Shown here one piece after another: positions 1 through 9,561 of a stretch of 64,000 bases of DNA; within the stretch, counting starts at the first letter, position 1; each line of letters opens with the position of its first letter. The position numbers and the translations under genes were made by a program. This stretch comes from Pseudomonas mandelii (GTDB lineage Bacteria; Pseudomonadota; Gammaproteobacteria; Pseudomonadales; Pseudomonadaceae): NCBI RefSeq assembly GCF_006438925.1, contig NZ_RCZA01000005.1:62001-126000 (forward strand), given 5' to 3'. The notes beneath the pieces are model-generated. The model was given only the letters and a program-made list of their open reading frames with translations. It searched no databases and was not told where the DNA came from.

Positions 1-2
1 AT

Positions 3-212
3 GTGGTGGCGCACAAGGTGGCCCATCGCAATTTGGTGTTGGTCACTCACAGCGGTTGTATTCACGAATTTGAAGCGCAGACCGGTTTCCGACACGCGCC
101 GAAAAGTGAATATGGCAGCTCGTTGTTCGTGCGCATTAGTGCTGATGGACAACTTAAAGTGCTCGGTATCGTCAAAGCCGATGACTGGCATTCCCTGTTG
201 AACGAAAAGTAG
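3..212 (+). CDS. Histidine phosphatase family protein, C-terminal fragment
   Basis: This is the last 69 codons of a gene that begins left of the window, so the ATG at 3 is probably internal. The segment NLVLVTHSGCI matches the second conserved His block (usually VTHGG or VTHSG) of the phosphoglycerate-mutase-like histidine phosphatases. The catalytic RHG motif would lie outside the window. Its position just upstream of an arnT gene recalls enterobacterial ais, an LPS-core heptose phosphatase gene next to arn, but that parallel is only inference. The substrate is unknown. Confidence 0.6.
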   Translation: MVAHKVAHRNLVLVTHSGCIHEFEAQTGFRHAPKSEYGSSLFVRISADGQLKVLGIVKADDWHSLLNEK

Positions 213-269
213 CTGGGCCAATAATCCTGCCGATGCGTCCGAACGCAGTGTTTGCGAACGAATCGCTTT

Positions 270-319
270 AACTTAAAAGCATCAAAAAAATAGTTGCGCC
301 AACTTCCAACTTAAAAGTT
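270..319. repeat. Short direct repeat AACTTAAAAG upstream of arnT copy 1
   Basis: AACTTAAAAG occurs at 270-279 and again at 308-317, 38 bp apart. The second copy is also part of a small inverted repeat, AACTT-AA-AAGTT, at 308-319. The pair sits about 100 bp before the arnT start in the gap 213-415. It could be a regulator site, but 38 bp is not the spacing of a PmrA box, so I assign no regulator. Confidence 0.25.
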
Positions 320-415
320 CAGGTCGCGGTGGAGTCGTGACATTCAAGAAGTTGCCTTCTTGCTGTGTCGTGCTGCGCGCGCCCGTTCATTTACAAACTT
401 TGCCAAGGACTAGCC

Positions 416-2137
416 ATGACGCCCGATAACCTGCTTCCCCGTTCTGCTGGCCATTTGTCCCGAGCAGACGCCTCGGTCCGGTCAATTGCCGAGCAATGGA
501 TGGTTCCGGGTTTGCTGCTGGTCTTCCTGGTCTTTTATCTCCTGCCGCTCGTGACCCATGGCTTATGGACGCCTGACGAAACCCGTTATGGTCAGATCAG
601 TCAGGAAATGCTGTTGAGTGGTAACTGGGTCGCTCCGCATTTCATGGGGATTCGTTATTTCGAGAAGCCGATTGCCGGTTACTGGATGATCGCCATCGGT
701 CAGGCTGTATTTGGCGACAACCTGTTTGGGGTGCGTATCGCCTCGGCACTGAGCACCGGGCTGAGTATCTGGCTCACGTACCTGATTGCCCGTCGCCTCT
801 GGAACGACCCGCGCAAAAGCTTCGCCTGCGCACTGTTGTATATGAGCTTCGGGTTGATCGCCGGTCAGGCCGGATACGCCAACCTCGATCCGCAATTCAC
901 GTTGTGGGTCAACCTGAGTCTGGTTGCGCTGTGGTTTGCCATCGATAGCCAGGGTTCACGCGCTCGACTCGGCACTTGGGCGCTGTTGGGCGTTGCTTGC
1001 GGGATGGGCTTCATGACCAAGGGTTTTCTTGCCTGGTTGTTGCCCATGTTGATCGCCCTGCCCTGGATGCTCTGGCAACGACGCTTGGGTGAGTTGTTAC
1101 GTTATGGGCCGCTGGCGGTCGTCGTGGCCGCGGCGGTCTGCCTGCCATGGGTACTTGCGATCCACCATCAGGAACCGGACTTTTGGCGGTTTTTCTTCTG
1201 GAACGAACACATTCGCCGTTTCGCTGCCGATGATGCGCAGCACGCTCGTCCTTGGTGGTTCTACGTGCCGCTGCTGGTCGTATCGAGTCTGCCCTGGGCA
1301 GCCTTGCTGCCAACGACATTCGTTCAGGCCTGGCAGCACAAACGCCAGCCGGCGATCTGCTTTCTGTTGCTCTGGCTGCTATTGCCACTGGGGTTCTTCA
1401 GCCTGAGCAGCGGCAAGCTGCCAACCTATATCATGCCGTGCCTGTTACCCCTGGCGTTGCTGATGGGCCATGCTTTGACCGAGTTGCTGAACCAGGCGCG
1501 CGGCCGGGCGATTCGTATCAACGGCGTGATCAATGTCGTCATGGCGACCACAGTCCTGATCGTCCTGCTTTATCTGCAGGCCACCAAAGAGATCTACGAA
1601 AACACTGAATATTTCAGCCTGTCGCTGGTGTTTTTCGTGCTGCTTGGCTGGATCATCGCTAACGCGTTGCAAGTCTTGCGTCCATTGATGTTCTGGGCCA
1701 TGCCGGCCCTGGGCATCTGGCTGCTGGTCGCATTGCTGCCGGCGGCGATGCCCGGCCAGATTGTCGATAGCAAGATGCCCGATCAGTTCATTGCCGAGCA
1801 TCTGGATGCCTTGAGCCAGACGACCTCGCTGCTCAGCAACGATTTGGGTGCGGCATCGGCCTTGTCCTGGCGCCTGAAGCGACCGCAGATCGGGCTTTAC
1901 AATACCGTTGGCGAGCTGAAGTACGGCCTCGACGATCCCGCGATGGAATCAAGGAAAGTGACCAAGGACAGTGTCGGTCAATGGATGACCGAGGCTCGCA
2001 AAAAAGGCTCGGTTGGCGTGGTGATGCGGGTCAACAGTGTTCAGGAAGTGCAAGAAGTCGAGTTGCTGCCTATCGACGGCAAGCGTTATGAGCGCGGCAA
2101 CCTGCAAATTCTGATATTCCCGCAGCGCCAACCCTGA
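416..2137 (+). CDS. arnT: Lipid A 4-amino-4-deoxy-L-arabinose transferase, stand-alone copy
   Basis: This 573-residue polytopic inner-membrane GT-C enzyme should move L-Ara4N from undecaprenyl phosphate to lipid A phosphates on the periplasmic side. The N-terminal segment [19 protein letters not shown] carries the acidic Asp-Glu expected of the first periplasmic loop of ArnT. Many hydrophobic helices follow, then a C-terminal soluble domain. It is strikingly similar along its whole length to the operon copy at 12430-14079, for example in [21 protein letters not shown]. The start at 416 follows AAGGA at 405-409; an in-frame start at 365 has no ribosome site. It stands alone, not in an operon. 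P. fluorescens genomes are known to carry two arnT genes. Confidence 0.9.
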   Translation: MTPDNLLPRSAGHLSRADASVRSIAEQWMVPGLLLVFLVFYLLPLVTHGLWTPDETRYGQISQEMLLSGNWVAPHFMGIRYFEKPIAGYWMIAIGQAVFGDNLFGVRIASALSTGLSIWLTYLIARRLWNDPRKSFACALLYMSFGLIAGQAGYANLDPQFTLWVNLSLVALWFAIDSQGSRARLGTWALLGVACGMGFMTKGFLAWLLPMLIALPWMLWQRRLGELLRYGPLAVVVAAAVCLPWVLAIHHQEPDFWRFFFWNEHIRRFAADDAQHARPWWFYVPLLVVSSLPWAALLPTTFVQAWQHKRQPAICFLLLWLLLPLGFFSLSSGKLPTYIMPCLLPLALLMGHALTELLNQARGRAIRINGVINVVMATTVLIVLLYLQATKEIYENTEYFSLSLVFFVLLGWIIANALQVLRPLMFWAMPALGIWLLVALLPAAMPGQIVDSKMPDQFIAEHLDALSQTTSLLSNDLGAASALSWRLKRPQIGLYNTVGELKYGLDDPAMESRKVTKDSVGQWMTEARKKGSVGVVMRVNSVQEVQEVELLPIDGKRYERGNLQILIFPQRQP

Positions 2138-2279
2138 CAAGCCGCTGGAAGGCAGCGCAGACACCGCCCGGCAATCGAGCGTCTCGCTGCCCGAGCCCAC
2201 AAGCCAAATGACAGGAATTAACGATTAATTTGACGTTTTTTTCTCATTTCAAGCTCTACATTCGCCGCGTCTTAAACAT

Positions 2280-2298
2280 GCAAATGATTCCTATTGAT
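2280..2298. promoter_or_regulatory. Possible Fur box
   Basis: The AT-rich sequence GCAAATGATTCCTATTGAT lies about 80 bp before the iron-transporter start. By eye it matches the 19-bp Fur consensus at about 10 positions, centred on AATGAT and TATT. The match is moderate, but the site is in the right place for an iron-uptake operon. Confidence 0.45.
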
Positions 2299-2376
2299 CT
2301 ACACTCATCGACGACCCACCTCGTCGACGCTGTCGAATCTGCGTGCACGATTTAAAAAAAACGGAGCTGCCACCGC

Positions 2377-3390
2377 ATGAATTCCCCTGTCCCTTCGTTC
2401 CTGAAGAAGGCGTTATTGGTCACCGCTCTGCTGACCACCGGCCACGTGTATGCCGCAGATGCCGATGGCATCGTGGTCTACAACGCCCAGCACGAAAGCC
2501 TGACCAAATCCTGGATCGAGGGCTTTACCAAGGAAACCGGGATCAAAGTCACCGTGCGCAATGGCGACGACACCGAGATGAGCAATCAGATCGTGCAGGA
2601 AGGCGCCGCCTCCCCGGCCGACGTATTCCTGACCGAAAACTCTCCGGCCATGGTGCTGGTTGACAACGCAGGGCTGTTTGCACCGGTTGCGCCGGCCACT
2701 CTGGAACAGATCGGCGCGCCTTACCGCCCGGCCCATGGCAAATGGGTGGGGATCGCCGCGCGCTCCACGGTGTTTGTCTATAACCCGAGCAAACTGCCCG
2801 AAGCCCAATTGCCCAAGTCGCTGATGGACCTCGCCGGCCCAAGCTGGAAAGGTCGCTGGGGCGCTTCGCCGGCCGGTGCCGACTTCCAGGCCATCGTCGC
2901 TGCCGTGCTGGCACTCAAGGGCGAAGCCGCCACCCTGGAATGGCTCAAAGGGATGAAAACCAACTACACGGCCTATCGCGGCAACAGCGCTGTGCTCAAG
3001 GCGGTCAACGCCGGGCAGATCGACAGCGGCGTGATCTATCACTATTACAGCTTCGGCGACCAGGCCAAGACTGGCGAAAACAGCAACAACACCGCCCTGC
3101 ACTACTTCAAGCACAAAGATCCTGGCGCGTTTGTCAGTGTCTCCGGTGGCGGCGTTCTGGCGTCCAGTAAACATAAGGAACAAGCCCAGGCGTTCCTCAA
3201 ATGGATTACCGGAAAAGATGGCCAGGAAATCCTGAAAACCGGCAAATCGTTCGAATACGCCGTGGGCAAAAATGCTGAATCCAACCCGAAACTGGTGCCT
3301 TTGCAGCAACTCGACGCGCCGACAGTCGATGCCTCAAAACTCGACAGTAAAAAAGCCGTGGAGTTGATGACCCAGGCTGGACTGCTCTAA
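2377..3390 (+). CDS. fbpA: Ferric iron ABC transporter, periplasmic binding protein
   Basis: This 337-residue protein has a signal peptide of about 25 residues ending HVYA|ADADG, then a periplasmic binding fold beginning GIVVYNAQHESLTKSWIEGF, typical of FbpA/FutA/AfuA ferric-binding proteins. The Tyr-rich segment Y221-H-Y-Y224 fits the tyrosines that bind Fe(III). Family members capture ferric iron in the periplasm and pass it to the inner-membrane permease. The permease and ATPase genes follow directly: the stop codon TAA at 3388-3390 abuts the next start. A possible Fur box lies upstream, so iron repression is likely. Thiamine or polyamine binding is less likely given the Tyr cluster. Confidence 0.85.
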   Translation: MNSPVPSFLKKALLVTALLTTGHVYAADADGIVVYNAQHESLTKSWIEGFTKETGIKVTVRNGDDTEMSNQIVQEGAASPADVFLTENSPAMVLVDNAGLFAPVAPATLEQIGAPYRPAHGKWVGIAARSTVFVYNPSKLPEAQLPKSLMDLAGPSWKGRWGASPAGADFQAIVAAVLALKGEAATLEWLKGMKTNYTAYRGNSAVLKAVNAGQIDSGVIYHYYSFGDQAKTGENSNNTALHYFKHKDPGAFVSVSGGGVLASSKHKEQAQAFLKWITGKDGQEILKTGKSFEYAVGKNAESNPKLVPLQQLDAPTVDASKLDSKKAVELMTQAGLL

Positions 3391-4992
3391 TTGATACCTG
3401 AAACCTTGCCGGCGGGTGTCGCTGAGGCGATACCCGCAAACTTGCGACGACGATCCCGCGGTATCTTCGCGGGGCGCGGTGGCGCGTGGGTGATCGGTTT
3501 GTCGGTGCTGGTGTCGTTGCTGTCGCTGCTGCCGATTGGCTTCGTCGTTGGCGTTTCGTTTCAGACAGGCTGGGCGACCCTGGTTCCACTGGTATTCCGG
3601 CCGCGGGTCGCTGAACTATTGATCAACACCGTTTTACTGGTGGTCATCACGATTCCGCTGTGCGTCACGTTAGGCCTGACTCTGGCCTGGCTGACAGAAC
3701 GCACCAACCTGCCGGGTCGACGCTGGTGGTCGTTGCTGGCCACCGCGCCGCTGGCGGTGCCGGCCTTCGTTCACAGCTATGCGTGGGTCAGTCTGGTTCC
3801 ACCGATACACGGGCTGTTTGCCGGGGTTCTGGTCTCGGTCATCGCCTACTTCCCGTTCCTGTACCTGCCGATTGCTGCGACCCTGCGCCGGCTCGATCCG
3901 GCTATCGAAGACGTCGCCGAATCGCTCGGCCTCAAACCCTGGGCGATATTTTTTCGTGTGGTGCTGCCGCAATTGCGCCTGGCCATCTGCGGCGGCGCAT
4001 TGCTGGTGGGCTTGCACCTGCTGGCTGAATATGGCCTGTACGCGATGATCCGCTTTGACACCTTCACCACGGCCATCTTCGATCAGTTCAAGTCCACCTT
4101 TAACGGCCCCGCCGCCAACATGCTGGCCAGCGTGCTCGCCCTGTGTTGCCTGGCGATGCTGACCACAGAATCGGCCGCTCGCGGCACGGCGCGTTACGCC
4201 CGGGTCGGGTCGGGAAGCGCTCGCGAGCAGCGGGTGGTACGCCTGAAACCCGCAACCACCCTCCTCGCCCTTACCGTACAGATCGTGACCTGCGCGCTGG
4301 CGCTGGGCGTGCCGCTGGTGACATTAGTTAACTGGCTGGTGGCCGGTGGTACGCAGGTGTGGCAGATGGACGAGCTTCTGCCGGCGCTGGAACAAACGCT
4401 GTTGCTCGGTGTGGCGGGTGCAGCCATCACCACCTGCGCCGCCATCCCGATTGCCTGGCTGTCGATTCGCTCTCCAGGCCGGTTGCAACGAGTACTGGAA
4501 AGCTGCAACTACATCACCAGTTCGTTGCCCGGGATCGTCGTTGCCCTGGCGTTGGTGACCGTCACCATCCATTTCGCCCGGCCGATTTACCAGACAACCA
4601 TCACGGTGTTGCTGGCGTATCTGCTGATGTTTTTACCCCGCGCCCTGGTGAGTTTGCGCGCCGGTATTGCACAGGCGCCGGTAGAGCTGGAAAACATGGC
4701 CCGCAGCCTCGGCCGCTCGCCTGCCCGGGCATTGTGGCTGATCACCCTGCGCCTGGCCGCACCCGGCGCTGCCGCGGGCGCCGCGCTGGTGTTTCTGGCG
4801 ATCACCAATGAGTTGACCGCCACCCTGCTGCTCGCCCCCAACGGCACGCGGACCCTGGCCACCGGGTTCTGGGCCATGACCAGCGAGATTGATTACGCCG
4901 CCGCCGCACCCTATGCCCTGCTGATGATTTTGCTGTCGCTTCCGTTGACCGGACTCCTTTATCACCAATCCAAACGAACGGCTGGCCGATGA
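3391..4992 (+). CDS. fbpB: Ferric iron ABC transporter, permease
   Basis: This 533-residue inner-membrane protein has about 12 predicted helices in two homologous halves. Each half carries an EAA-type loop that docks the ATPase: [22 protein letters not shown] and [21 protein letters not shown]. This duplicated layout is typical of FbpB-like iron permeases. The frame opens with TTG directly after the fbpA stop codon. TTG at 3391 or 3403 is the plausible start, because the next candidates lie inside the first helix. Its 3' end overlaps the ATPase start by 4 bases (ATGA at 4989), which suggests translational coupling. Confidence 0.85.
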   Translation: MIPETLPAGVAEAIPANLRRRSRGIFAGRGGAWVIGLSVLVSLLSLLPIGFVVGVSFQTGWATLVPLVFRPRVAELLINTVLLVVITIPLCVTLGLTLAWLTERTNLPGRRWWSLLATAPLAVPAFVHSYAWVSLVPPIHGLFAGVLVSVIAYFPFLYLPIAATLRRLDPAIEDVAESLGLKPWAIFFRVVLPQLRLAICGGALLVGLHLLAEYGLYAMIRFDTFTTAIFDQFKSTFNGPAANMLASVLALCCLAMLTTESAARGTARYARVGSGSAREQRVVRLKPATTLLALTVQIVTCALALGVPLVTLVNWLVAGGTQVWQMDELLPALEQTLLLGVAGAAITTCAAIPIAWLSIRSPGRLQRVLESCNYITSSLPGIVVALALVTVTIHFARPIYQTTITVLLAYLLMFLPRALVSLRAGIAQAPVELENMARSLGRSPARALWLITLRLAAPGAAAGAALVFLAITNELTATLLLAPNGTRTLATGFWAMTSEIDYAAAAPYALLMILLSLPLTGLLYHQSKRTAGR

Positions 4993-6059
4993 ACGCTCTT
5001 GAACTCCATTCCATTTCCAAGGCCTACGGCGCCCATCAAGCGCTGCAGAACATCAACCTGTCGGTGCCAACGGGCAGCCGAACGGTCATCGTCGGCCCCT
5101 CCGGCTCAGGAAAAACCACGCTGTTGCGAATGATCGCCGGCTTCGAGTTCCCGGACTCGGGCCGTCTTTCACTCAATGGCCAAACGCTCGTCGACGACAC
5201 CCACGAAGTCCCGGCGCATCAGCGCTTGATTGGCTATGTTCCCCAGGACGGCGCCTTGTTCCCGCACATGACCGTGGCCGCGAACATCGGTTTCGGGCTT
5301 TCGATCAAGGGCAGTGCAAAACAGGAGCGAGTCGCAGAGTTGATGGACAGCGTGGCGCTGGATGCAAACATGGCCAACCGTTGGCCCCATGAACTGTCCG
5401 GCGGCCAGCAACAACGCGTGGCACTGGCACGGGCGTTGGCGCAACAGCCGCGCTTGATGCTGCTGGACGAGCCGTTTTCGGCCCTCGACACCGGACTTCG
5501 AAGCGCCATGCGCAAAATGGTCGCGCGGCTGCTGACAGACGCCGGCGTGACCACCATTCTGGTCACCCATGACCAGAGTGAAGCGTTGTCGTTTGCCGAT
5601 CAGCTGGCGGTGATGCGCGACGGCCGGCTGGTGCAATCGGGCCATCCGCTGGACCTTTACCGCTACCCCGAGGATGAACAAACCGCGCTGTTTCTGGGGG
5701 ATGCCGTGGTCTTGCCCGCCAGAATCGAAGCCGGCTGGGCCCATTGCGATCTCGGCCGTATACCGGTGAACAACCACCGGAACAACAAATCGGCGCAGAT
5801 CATGCTGCGCCCCGAGCAACTGCAACTCGTCAGCATCCAGCCCAGCCCGACCAAGACTGCCGGGTGTCGCGCCGTCGTGACCGAGCGGGATTTCAGCGGC
5901 AATACCTGCACGTTGACGGTGGAACTGGAGACTTTGGCTTCCGGGCAACAGCCTGGTCGATCATTAATGGTGCGCAGTTCGGGCCTGTATGCGCCACCCG
6001 CCGGCAGTGAGGTTCACGTCTCGACAATCGGCCATGCCCACGTACTGAGCGAATCCTGA
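4989..6059 (+). CDS. fbpC: Ferric iron ABC transporter, ATP-binding protein
   Basis: This 356-residue cytoplasmic ATPase should power the ferric permease encoded just upstream. Walker A is GPSGSGKTT at residues 36-44, the signature LSGGQ is at 136-140, Walker B follows as LMLLDEP near 157-163, and the switch His is in LVTHD. The C-terminal 120 residues form a TOBE-like domain, as in FbpC and PotA. The gene overlaps the permease by 4 bases and ends the operon; the convergent recombinase gene ends only 10 bases later. Confidence 0.87.
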   Translation: MNALELHSISKAYGAHQALQNINLSVPTGSRTVIVGPSGSGKTTLLRMIAGFEFPDSGRLSLNGQTLVDDTHEVPAHQRLIGYVPQDGALFPHMTVAANIGFGLSIKGSAKQERVAELMDSVALDANMANRWPHELSGGQQQRVALARALAQQPRLMLLDEPFSALDTGLRSAMRKMVARLLTDAGVTTILVTHDQSEALSFADQLAVMRDGRLVQSGHPLDLYRYPEDEQTALFLGDAVVLPARIEAGWAHCDLGRIPVNNHRNNKSAQIMLRPEQLQLVSIQPSPTKTAGCRAVVTERDFSGNTCTLTVELETLASGQQPGRSLMVRSSGLYAPPAGSEVHVSTIGHAHVLSES

Positions 6060-6069
6060 ACCCCGTCCA

Positions 6070-7083
6070 TCAAAGATCGAACCGGTCCACGGCCCGACGC
6101 CGCTCGTTGTCATCGCGCACATCGTAGTTGGCCGTGGTCTGGATGTTGCTGTGATGGGCGAGTTTCTGGGCGATCGACAAGTCGTACTCCTCAATCACTC
6201 GGGTAATGAACGAACGTCGAAAATCATGCGGCATGATTTTCACCCCGACCTGCGCCCCCCGCTGTCGGGCGATGTAATAGATCGCATGTTTGGTGATGCG
6301 CTCGCGGGTGATGTGACTGCCGCGACGGATGCGGTTGAACAGGAACGGATCGTCCGTTTCGCCCTCCTTCAGTAGCGAGCGCCGCAGTTCCAGCCAGTCA
6401 TTGAGCTTGGCGAACGCCCAGGCCGGTGCGTACTTGATCAATTGCTTGTTGCCCTTGGCGGTCACACGAAGGCTGCGCTCGGCAAAATCGACCTGGTTCA
6501 GGTCCAGGTTCACCGATTCCGATTTGCGCATGCCCGAGCCATACAAAATCCCGATGATCGCCGCATCCCTCAACCCTTGTGGCCGTGGATCGGCGGCGCA
6601 GACTGCCATCAACTCCTGGATCAGCGTGCGCCTGAGGTTACGCCCCTGGGACAATCGCGTACCGGCAATCCCCTTCACCGAACGCATTTTCAGCAAGTGT
6701 TCCTGACTGATCAGGCTCATGCGCCACGCCTCGTTCATCACCCCGCGCACCGCGTTGACGTACAGCGAAGAGGTGTTTGGCGCGTAGCCGTCGGTGCGCA
6801 AGGTTGCCACCAGCGCAATGACATCTTCCGGTTGCAGGTTGTGCCAGGGAATCTCCTCGACGTTCATGTCTTCGAAGCCCAACCGGTCAGCGGCGTCCTG
6901 CAACACGTAACGCATGGTCAGTTGGCTGGAGGGCGCCAGGCGTGCCAGGTACAGGGTCAGCGGATTAGTCTTTGAGGAAATTGAGTCGGTAGCGGGTAAG
7001 TCAATCAAACGAAACGGCCTTAAGTGGAAACAGTTCATTAAACAACTAAGGATTGAAACATCCTTCATGTTAAAGCGGGACAC
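6070..7083 (-). CDS. Orphan tyrosine recombinase / site-specific integrase
   Basis: This 337-residue protein has an N-terminal SAM-like DNA-binding region (about 40-135) and a tyrosine-recombinase catalytic domain. The full catalytic set is visible: R186 in YGSGMRKSE, a likely K210 in TAKGNKQ, H286 and R289 in PHDFRRSF, H311 in AHHSN, and nucleophile Y320 in TTANYD. It should therefore be active. The start is GTG at 7083 or ATG at 7068; neither has a clear ribosome site. I see no excisionase, other phage gene, tRNA or attachment repeat beside it. It sits between two ordinary chromosomal operons, so it is either a domesticated recombinase or the remnant of a lost island. Confidence 0.85.
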   Translation of the reverse strand: MSRFNMKDVSILSCLMNCFHLRPFRLIDLPATDSISSKTNPLTLYLARLAPSSQLTMRYVLQDAADRLGFEDMNVEEIPWHNLQPEDVIALVATLRTDGYAPNTSSLYVNAVRGVMNEAWRMSLISQEHLLKMRSVKGIAGTRLSQGRNLRRTLIQELMAVCAADPRPQGLRDAAIIGILYGSGMRKSESVNLDLNQVDFAERSLRVTAKGNKQLIKYAPAWAFAKLNDWLELRRSLLKEGETDDPFLFNRIRRGSHITRERITKHAIYYIARQRGAQVGVKIMPHDFRRSFITRVIEEYDLSIAQKLAHHSNIQTTANYDVRDDNERRRAVDRFDL

Positions 7084-7396
7084 TTCTGTAGGACTTCTTA
7101 CTAGAAAACTCGATGAACGGCAGAAGTCTGAACAGTGGCTGTATGACGTTCAGATAAACGATTCGCCGACCGGGTTTTCATGTTCCTTTCACAAAATCGG
7201 GAATAACCTCATTGGATCCGCCCTGTCTCTTTGCGAGGGATCAAGCTGCCGACCATGGCAGAAGATGTCAACCGATGTGAATGATCAGGAATTTTCAGTA
7301 ACTAATTGATGCAGCTTTCGTTTTTAGCGTCTACGCTTGCACTGGATCCAATTTTTTAGCCTCACAGGCTATTCATTTTTAAGCCCCGAGGTGCCC
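7084..7396. other. Intergenic region between the recombinase and the arn operon
   Basis: This 313-bp gap separates the divergent recombinase and arnB genes and should hold both promoters. It is clearly more AT-rich than its flanks. I see a short inverted repeat, AGCCT-CAC-AGGCT, at 7358-7370, just before arnB. I could not find a convincing PmrA or PhoP box, and no reading frame here looks real. Confidence 0.5.
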
Positions 7397-8545
7397 ATGA
7401 GCCAGGCTTTTCTCCCCTTCTCCCGCCCGAGTATCGGCGATGAAGAAATTGCCGCCGTAGAGCAAGTATTGCGCTCCGGCTGGATCACTACCGGGCCCAA
7501 AAACCAGGAACTGGAAGAACAATTCGCCAACTATGTGGGTTGTCGTCATGCCGTGGCACTGTCCTCGGCGACCGGCGGGATGCACATCACTTTATTGGCA
7601 TTGGGCATTGGTCCGGGCGATGAAGTCATTACGCCGTCCCAAACCTGGGTATCCACCGCCAACATGATCTGCCTGTTGGGCGCGACACCGGTGTTCGTCG
7701 ACGTTGACCGCGACACGCTGATGAGTGACCTGGCCAGCATCGAAGCGGCAATCACACCTCGCACCAAAGCCATCATTCCAGTGCATTACGCCGGCGCGGC
7801 ATTCGATCTCGATCCGCTTTATGCGTTGGCCGACAAACACGGTATCCCGGTCATCGAAGACGCCGCTCACGCAGCAGGCACCCTCTACAAAGGTCGGCAT
7901 GTCGGCGCGAAAGGCACGGCGATCTTCTCGTTCCATGCGATCAAGAACATGACCTGCGCCGAGGGTGCCATGTTCGTCAGTGACGATGAAGCCCTGGCCA
8001 GTCGGGTGCGCATGCTCAAGTTCCATGGCCTCGGTGTCGACGCCTATGACCGCATGACGCACGGCCGCAAACCTCAGGCGCAGGTGATGGAACCGGGGTT
8101 CAAATACAACCTGGCCGACATCAATGCCGCCATCGCCTTGGTGCAGCTCAAGCGACTGGACGACATCAACGCCAAACGCACGGAGCTGGCCACTACTTAT
8201 TTGCAGCGACTGGAAGGTTTGCCGGTGCAACCCCTGGCCCTTCCAGCTTATGCGCAGCAGCACGCCTGGCACCTGTTCATCCTGCGGATCGACAGCGAGC
8301 GCTGCGGTCTGGACCGTGAAGCGTTCATGAAGGCCTTGCAGGAACAGAACATCGGCACCGGCATTCATTTCATTGCCACTCACCTGCACACCTACTACCG
8401 CCAGCGCTTCCCCAACATCTACCTACCCAACACCGAATGGAACTCGGCGCGGCTGTGTTCGATCCCGTTGTTCCCCGACATGACCAACGATGATGTCGAT
8501 CGTGTCGTCGGCGCCATTGAAAACATTATGGACAGAAGCCTGTGA
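7397..8545 (+). CDS. arnB: UDP-4-amino-4-deoxy-L-arabinose aminotransferase
   Basis: This 382-residue cytoplasmic PLP enzyme of the DegT/DnrJ/EryC1 family transaminates UDP-4-keto-pentose to UDP-L-Ara4N, with glutamate as amino donor. The N-terminal [30 protein letters not shown] is characteristic of ArnB. K183 in [13 protein letters not shown] is the PLP lysine, and IEDAAHAAG is the usual cofactor-contacting segment. The start at 7397 follows a weak GAGG at 7389-7392. It is the first gene of the arn operon, and its stop codon overlaps the arnC GTG start. Confidence 0.95.
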   Translation: MSQAFLPFSRPSIGDEEIAAVEQVLRSGWITTGPKNQELEEQFANYVGCRHAVALSSATGGMHITLLALGIGPGDEVITPSQTWVSTANMICLLGATPVFVDVDRDTLMSDLASIEAAITPRTKAIIPVHYAGAAFDLDPLYALADKHGIPVIEDAAHAAGTLYKGRHVGAKGTAIFSFHAIKNMTCAEGAMFVSDDEALASRVRMLKFHGLGVDAYDRMTHGRKPQAQVMEPGFKYNLADINAAIALVQLKRLDDINAKRTELATTYLQRLEGLPVQPLALPAYAQQHAWHLFILRIDSERCGLDREAFMKALQEQNIGTGIHFIATHLHTYYRQRFPNIYLPNTEWNSARLCSIPLFPDMTNDDVDRVVGAIENIMDRSL

Positions 8546-9561
8546 AACCTTATCCGATCCGTTGCGTGTCGATCGTCATCCCGGTCTACAACGAACAGGA
8601 CAGCCTGCCCGAGTTGCTCAGGCGCACTGAAGCGGCGTGCCAACTGCTGCACCATGACTACGAAATCGTACTGGTCGATGACGGCAGCCGCGATAACTCG
8701 GCGCAAATCCTCGAAGAAGCCGCCCAACGCGAATGCAGCGCGGTGGTGGCGGTCATTCTCAACCGTAACTACGGCCAGCACGCAGCAATCATGGCCGGTT
8801 TCGAACAGTGCAAGGGCGATGTGGTGATTACCCTCGACGCCGACCTGCAAAACCCTCCCGAAGAGATCCCGCGGTTAGTGGCTCAGGCCGAACTCGGCTA
8901 TGACGTGGTCGCCACCGTGCGCAACAACCGTCAGGACTCGGCGCTGCGCCGCTGGCCGTCGAAGCTGATCAACCTGGCCGTGCAGCGATCCACCGGCGTT
9001 GCCATGAGCGACTACGGCTGCATGCTGCGCGCTTATCGCCGAACGATTGTCGATGCCATGCTCGCCTGCCGTGAACGCAGCACCTTTATCCCGATCCTGG
9101 CCAACAGCTTCGCCCGGCACACCACGGAAATCGTGGTGATGCACGCCGAACGCGAACATGGGGAATCCAAATACAGCCCCATGCGCCTGGTCAACCTGAT
9201 GTTCGACCTGATCACCTGCATGACCACCACGCCTCTGCGTTTGTTGAGCATTGTCGGCTTCGGCATGGCGGCGCTCGGCTTGATATTTGCCACGGTGTTG
9301 ATCGTGTTGCGCGTGGCCTTCGGCGCCCATTGGGCCGGCGACGGGACATTCGTGCTGTTCGCCGTGCTGTTCATCTTCACCGGTGGCCAGTTCATCGGCA
9401 TGGGCCTGTTGGGCGAGTACCTGGGTCGCATGTACGGCGACGTGCGCGCCCGCCCCCGGTTCTTTATAGAAAAAGTTCTGCGTAACCAACCCGCTGCTCC
9501 TGCTCCCGTTGTCACCGTCGACGGTCTCACCTCCACTTCTTCAGATCAGGTTCACTCATGA
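8542..9561 (+). CDS. arnC: Undecaprenyl-phosphate 4-deoxy-4-formamido-L-arabinose transferase
   Basis: This 339-residue family 2 glycosyltransferase has two C-terminal membrane helices (about 232-255 and 268-290). It transfers formyl-Ara4N from UDP to undecaprenyl phosphate on the cytoplasmic face of the inner membrane. VDDGSRDN (about 45-52) and the DAD motif at 99-101 in [10 protein letters not shown] form the nucleotide and metal site. The start is GTG at 8542 inside a GTGA overlap with the arnB stop, so translation is probably coupled. The arnA start likewise overlaps its 3' end. Confidence 0.94.
   Translation: MKPYPIRCVSIVIPVYNEQDSLPELLRRTEAACQLLHHDYEIVLVDDGSRDNSAQILEEAAQRECSAVVAVILNRNYGQHAAIMAGFEQCKGDVVITLDADLQNPPEEIPRLVAQAELGYDVVATVRNNRQDSALRRWPSKLINLAVQRSTGVAMSDYGCMLRAYRRTIVDAMLACRERSTFIPILANSFARHTTEIVVMHAEREHGESKYSPMRLVNLMFDLITCMTTTPLRLLSIVGFGMAALGLIFATVLIVLRVAFGAHWAGDGTFVLFAVLFIFTGGQFIGMGLLGEYLGRMYGDVRARPRFFIEKVLRNQPAAPAPVVTVDGLTSTSSDQVHS

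Noticed and set aside
270..319. Possible PmrA box before arnT copy 1
   Set aside because: The two AACTTAAAAG units are 38 bp apart, while PmrA half-sites are separated by about 5 bp.
6914..7309. 131-codon plus-strand frame through the recombinase start and promoter gap
   Set aside because: It overlaps the 5' end of the recombinase gene antisense, shows no known domain, and has no ribosome site.
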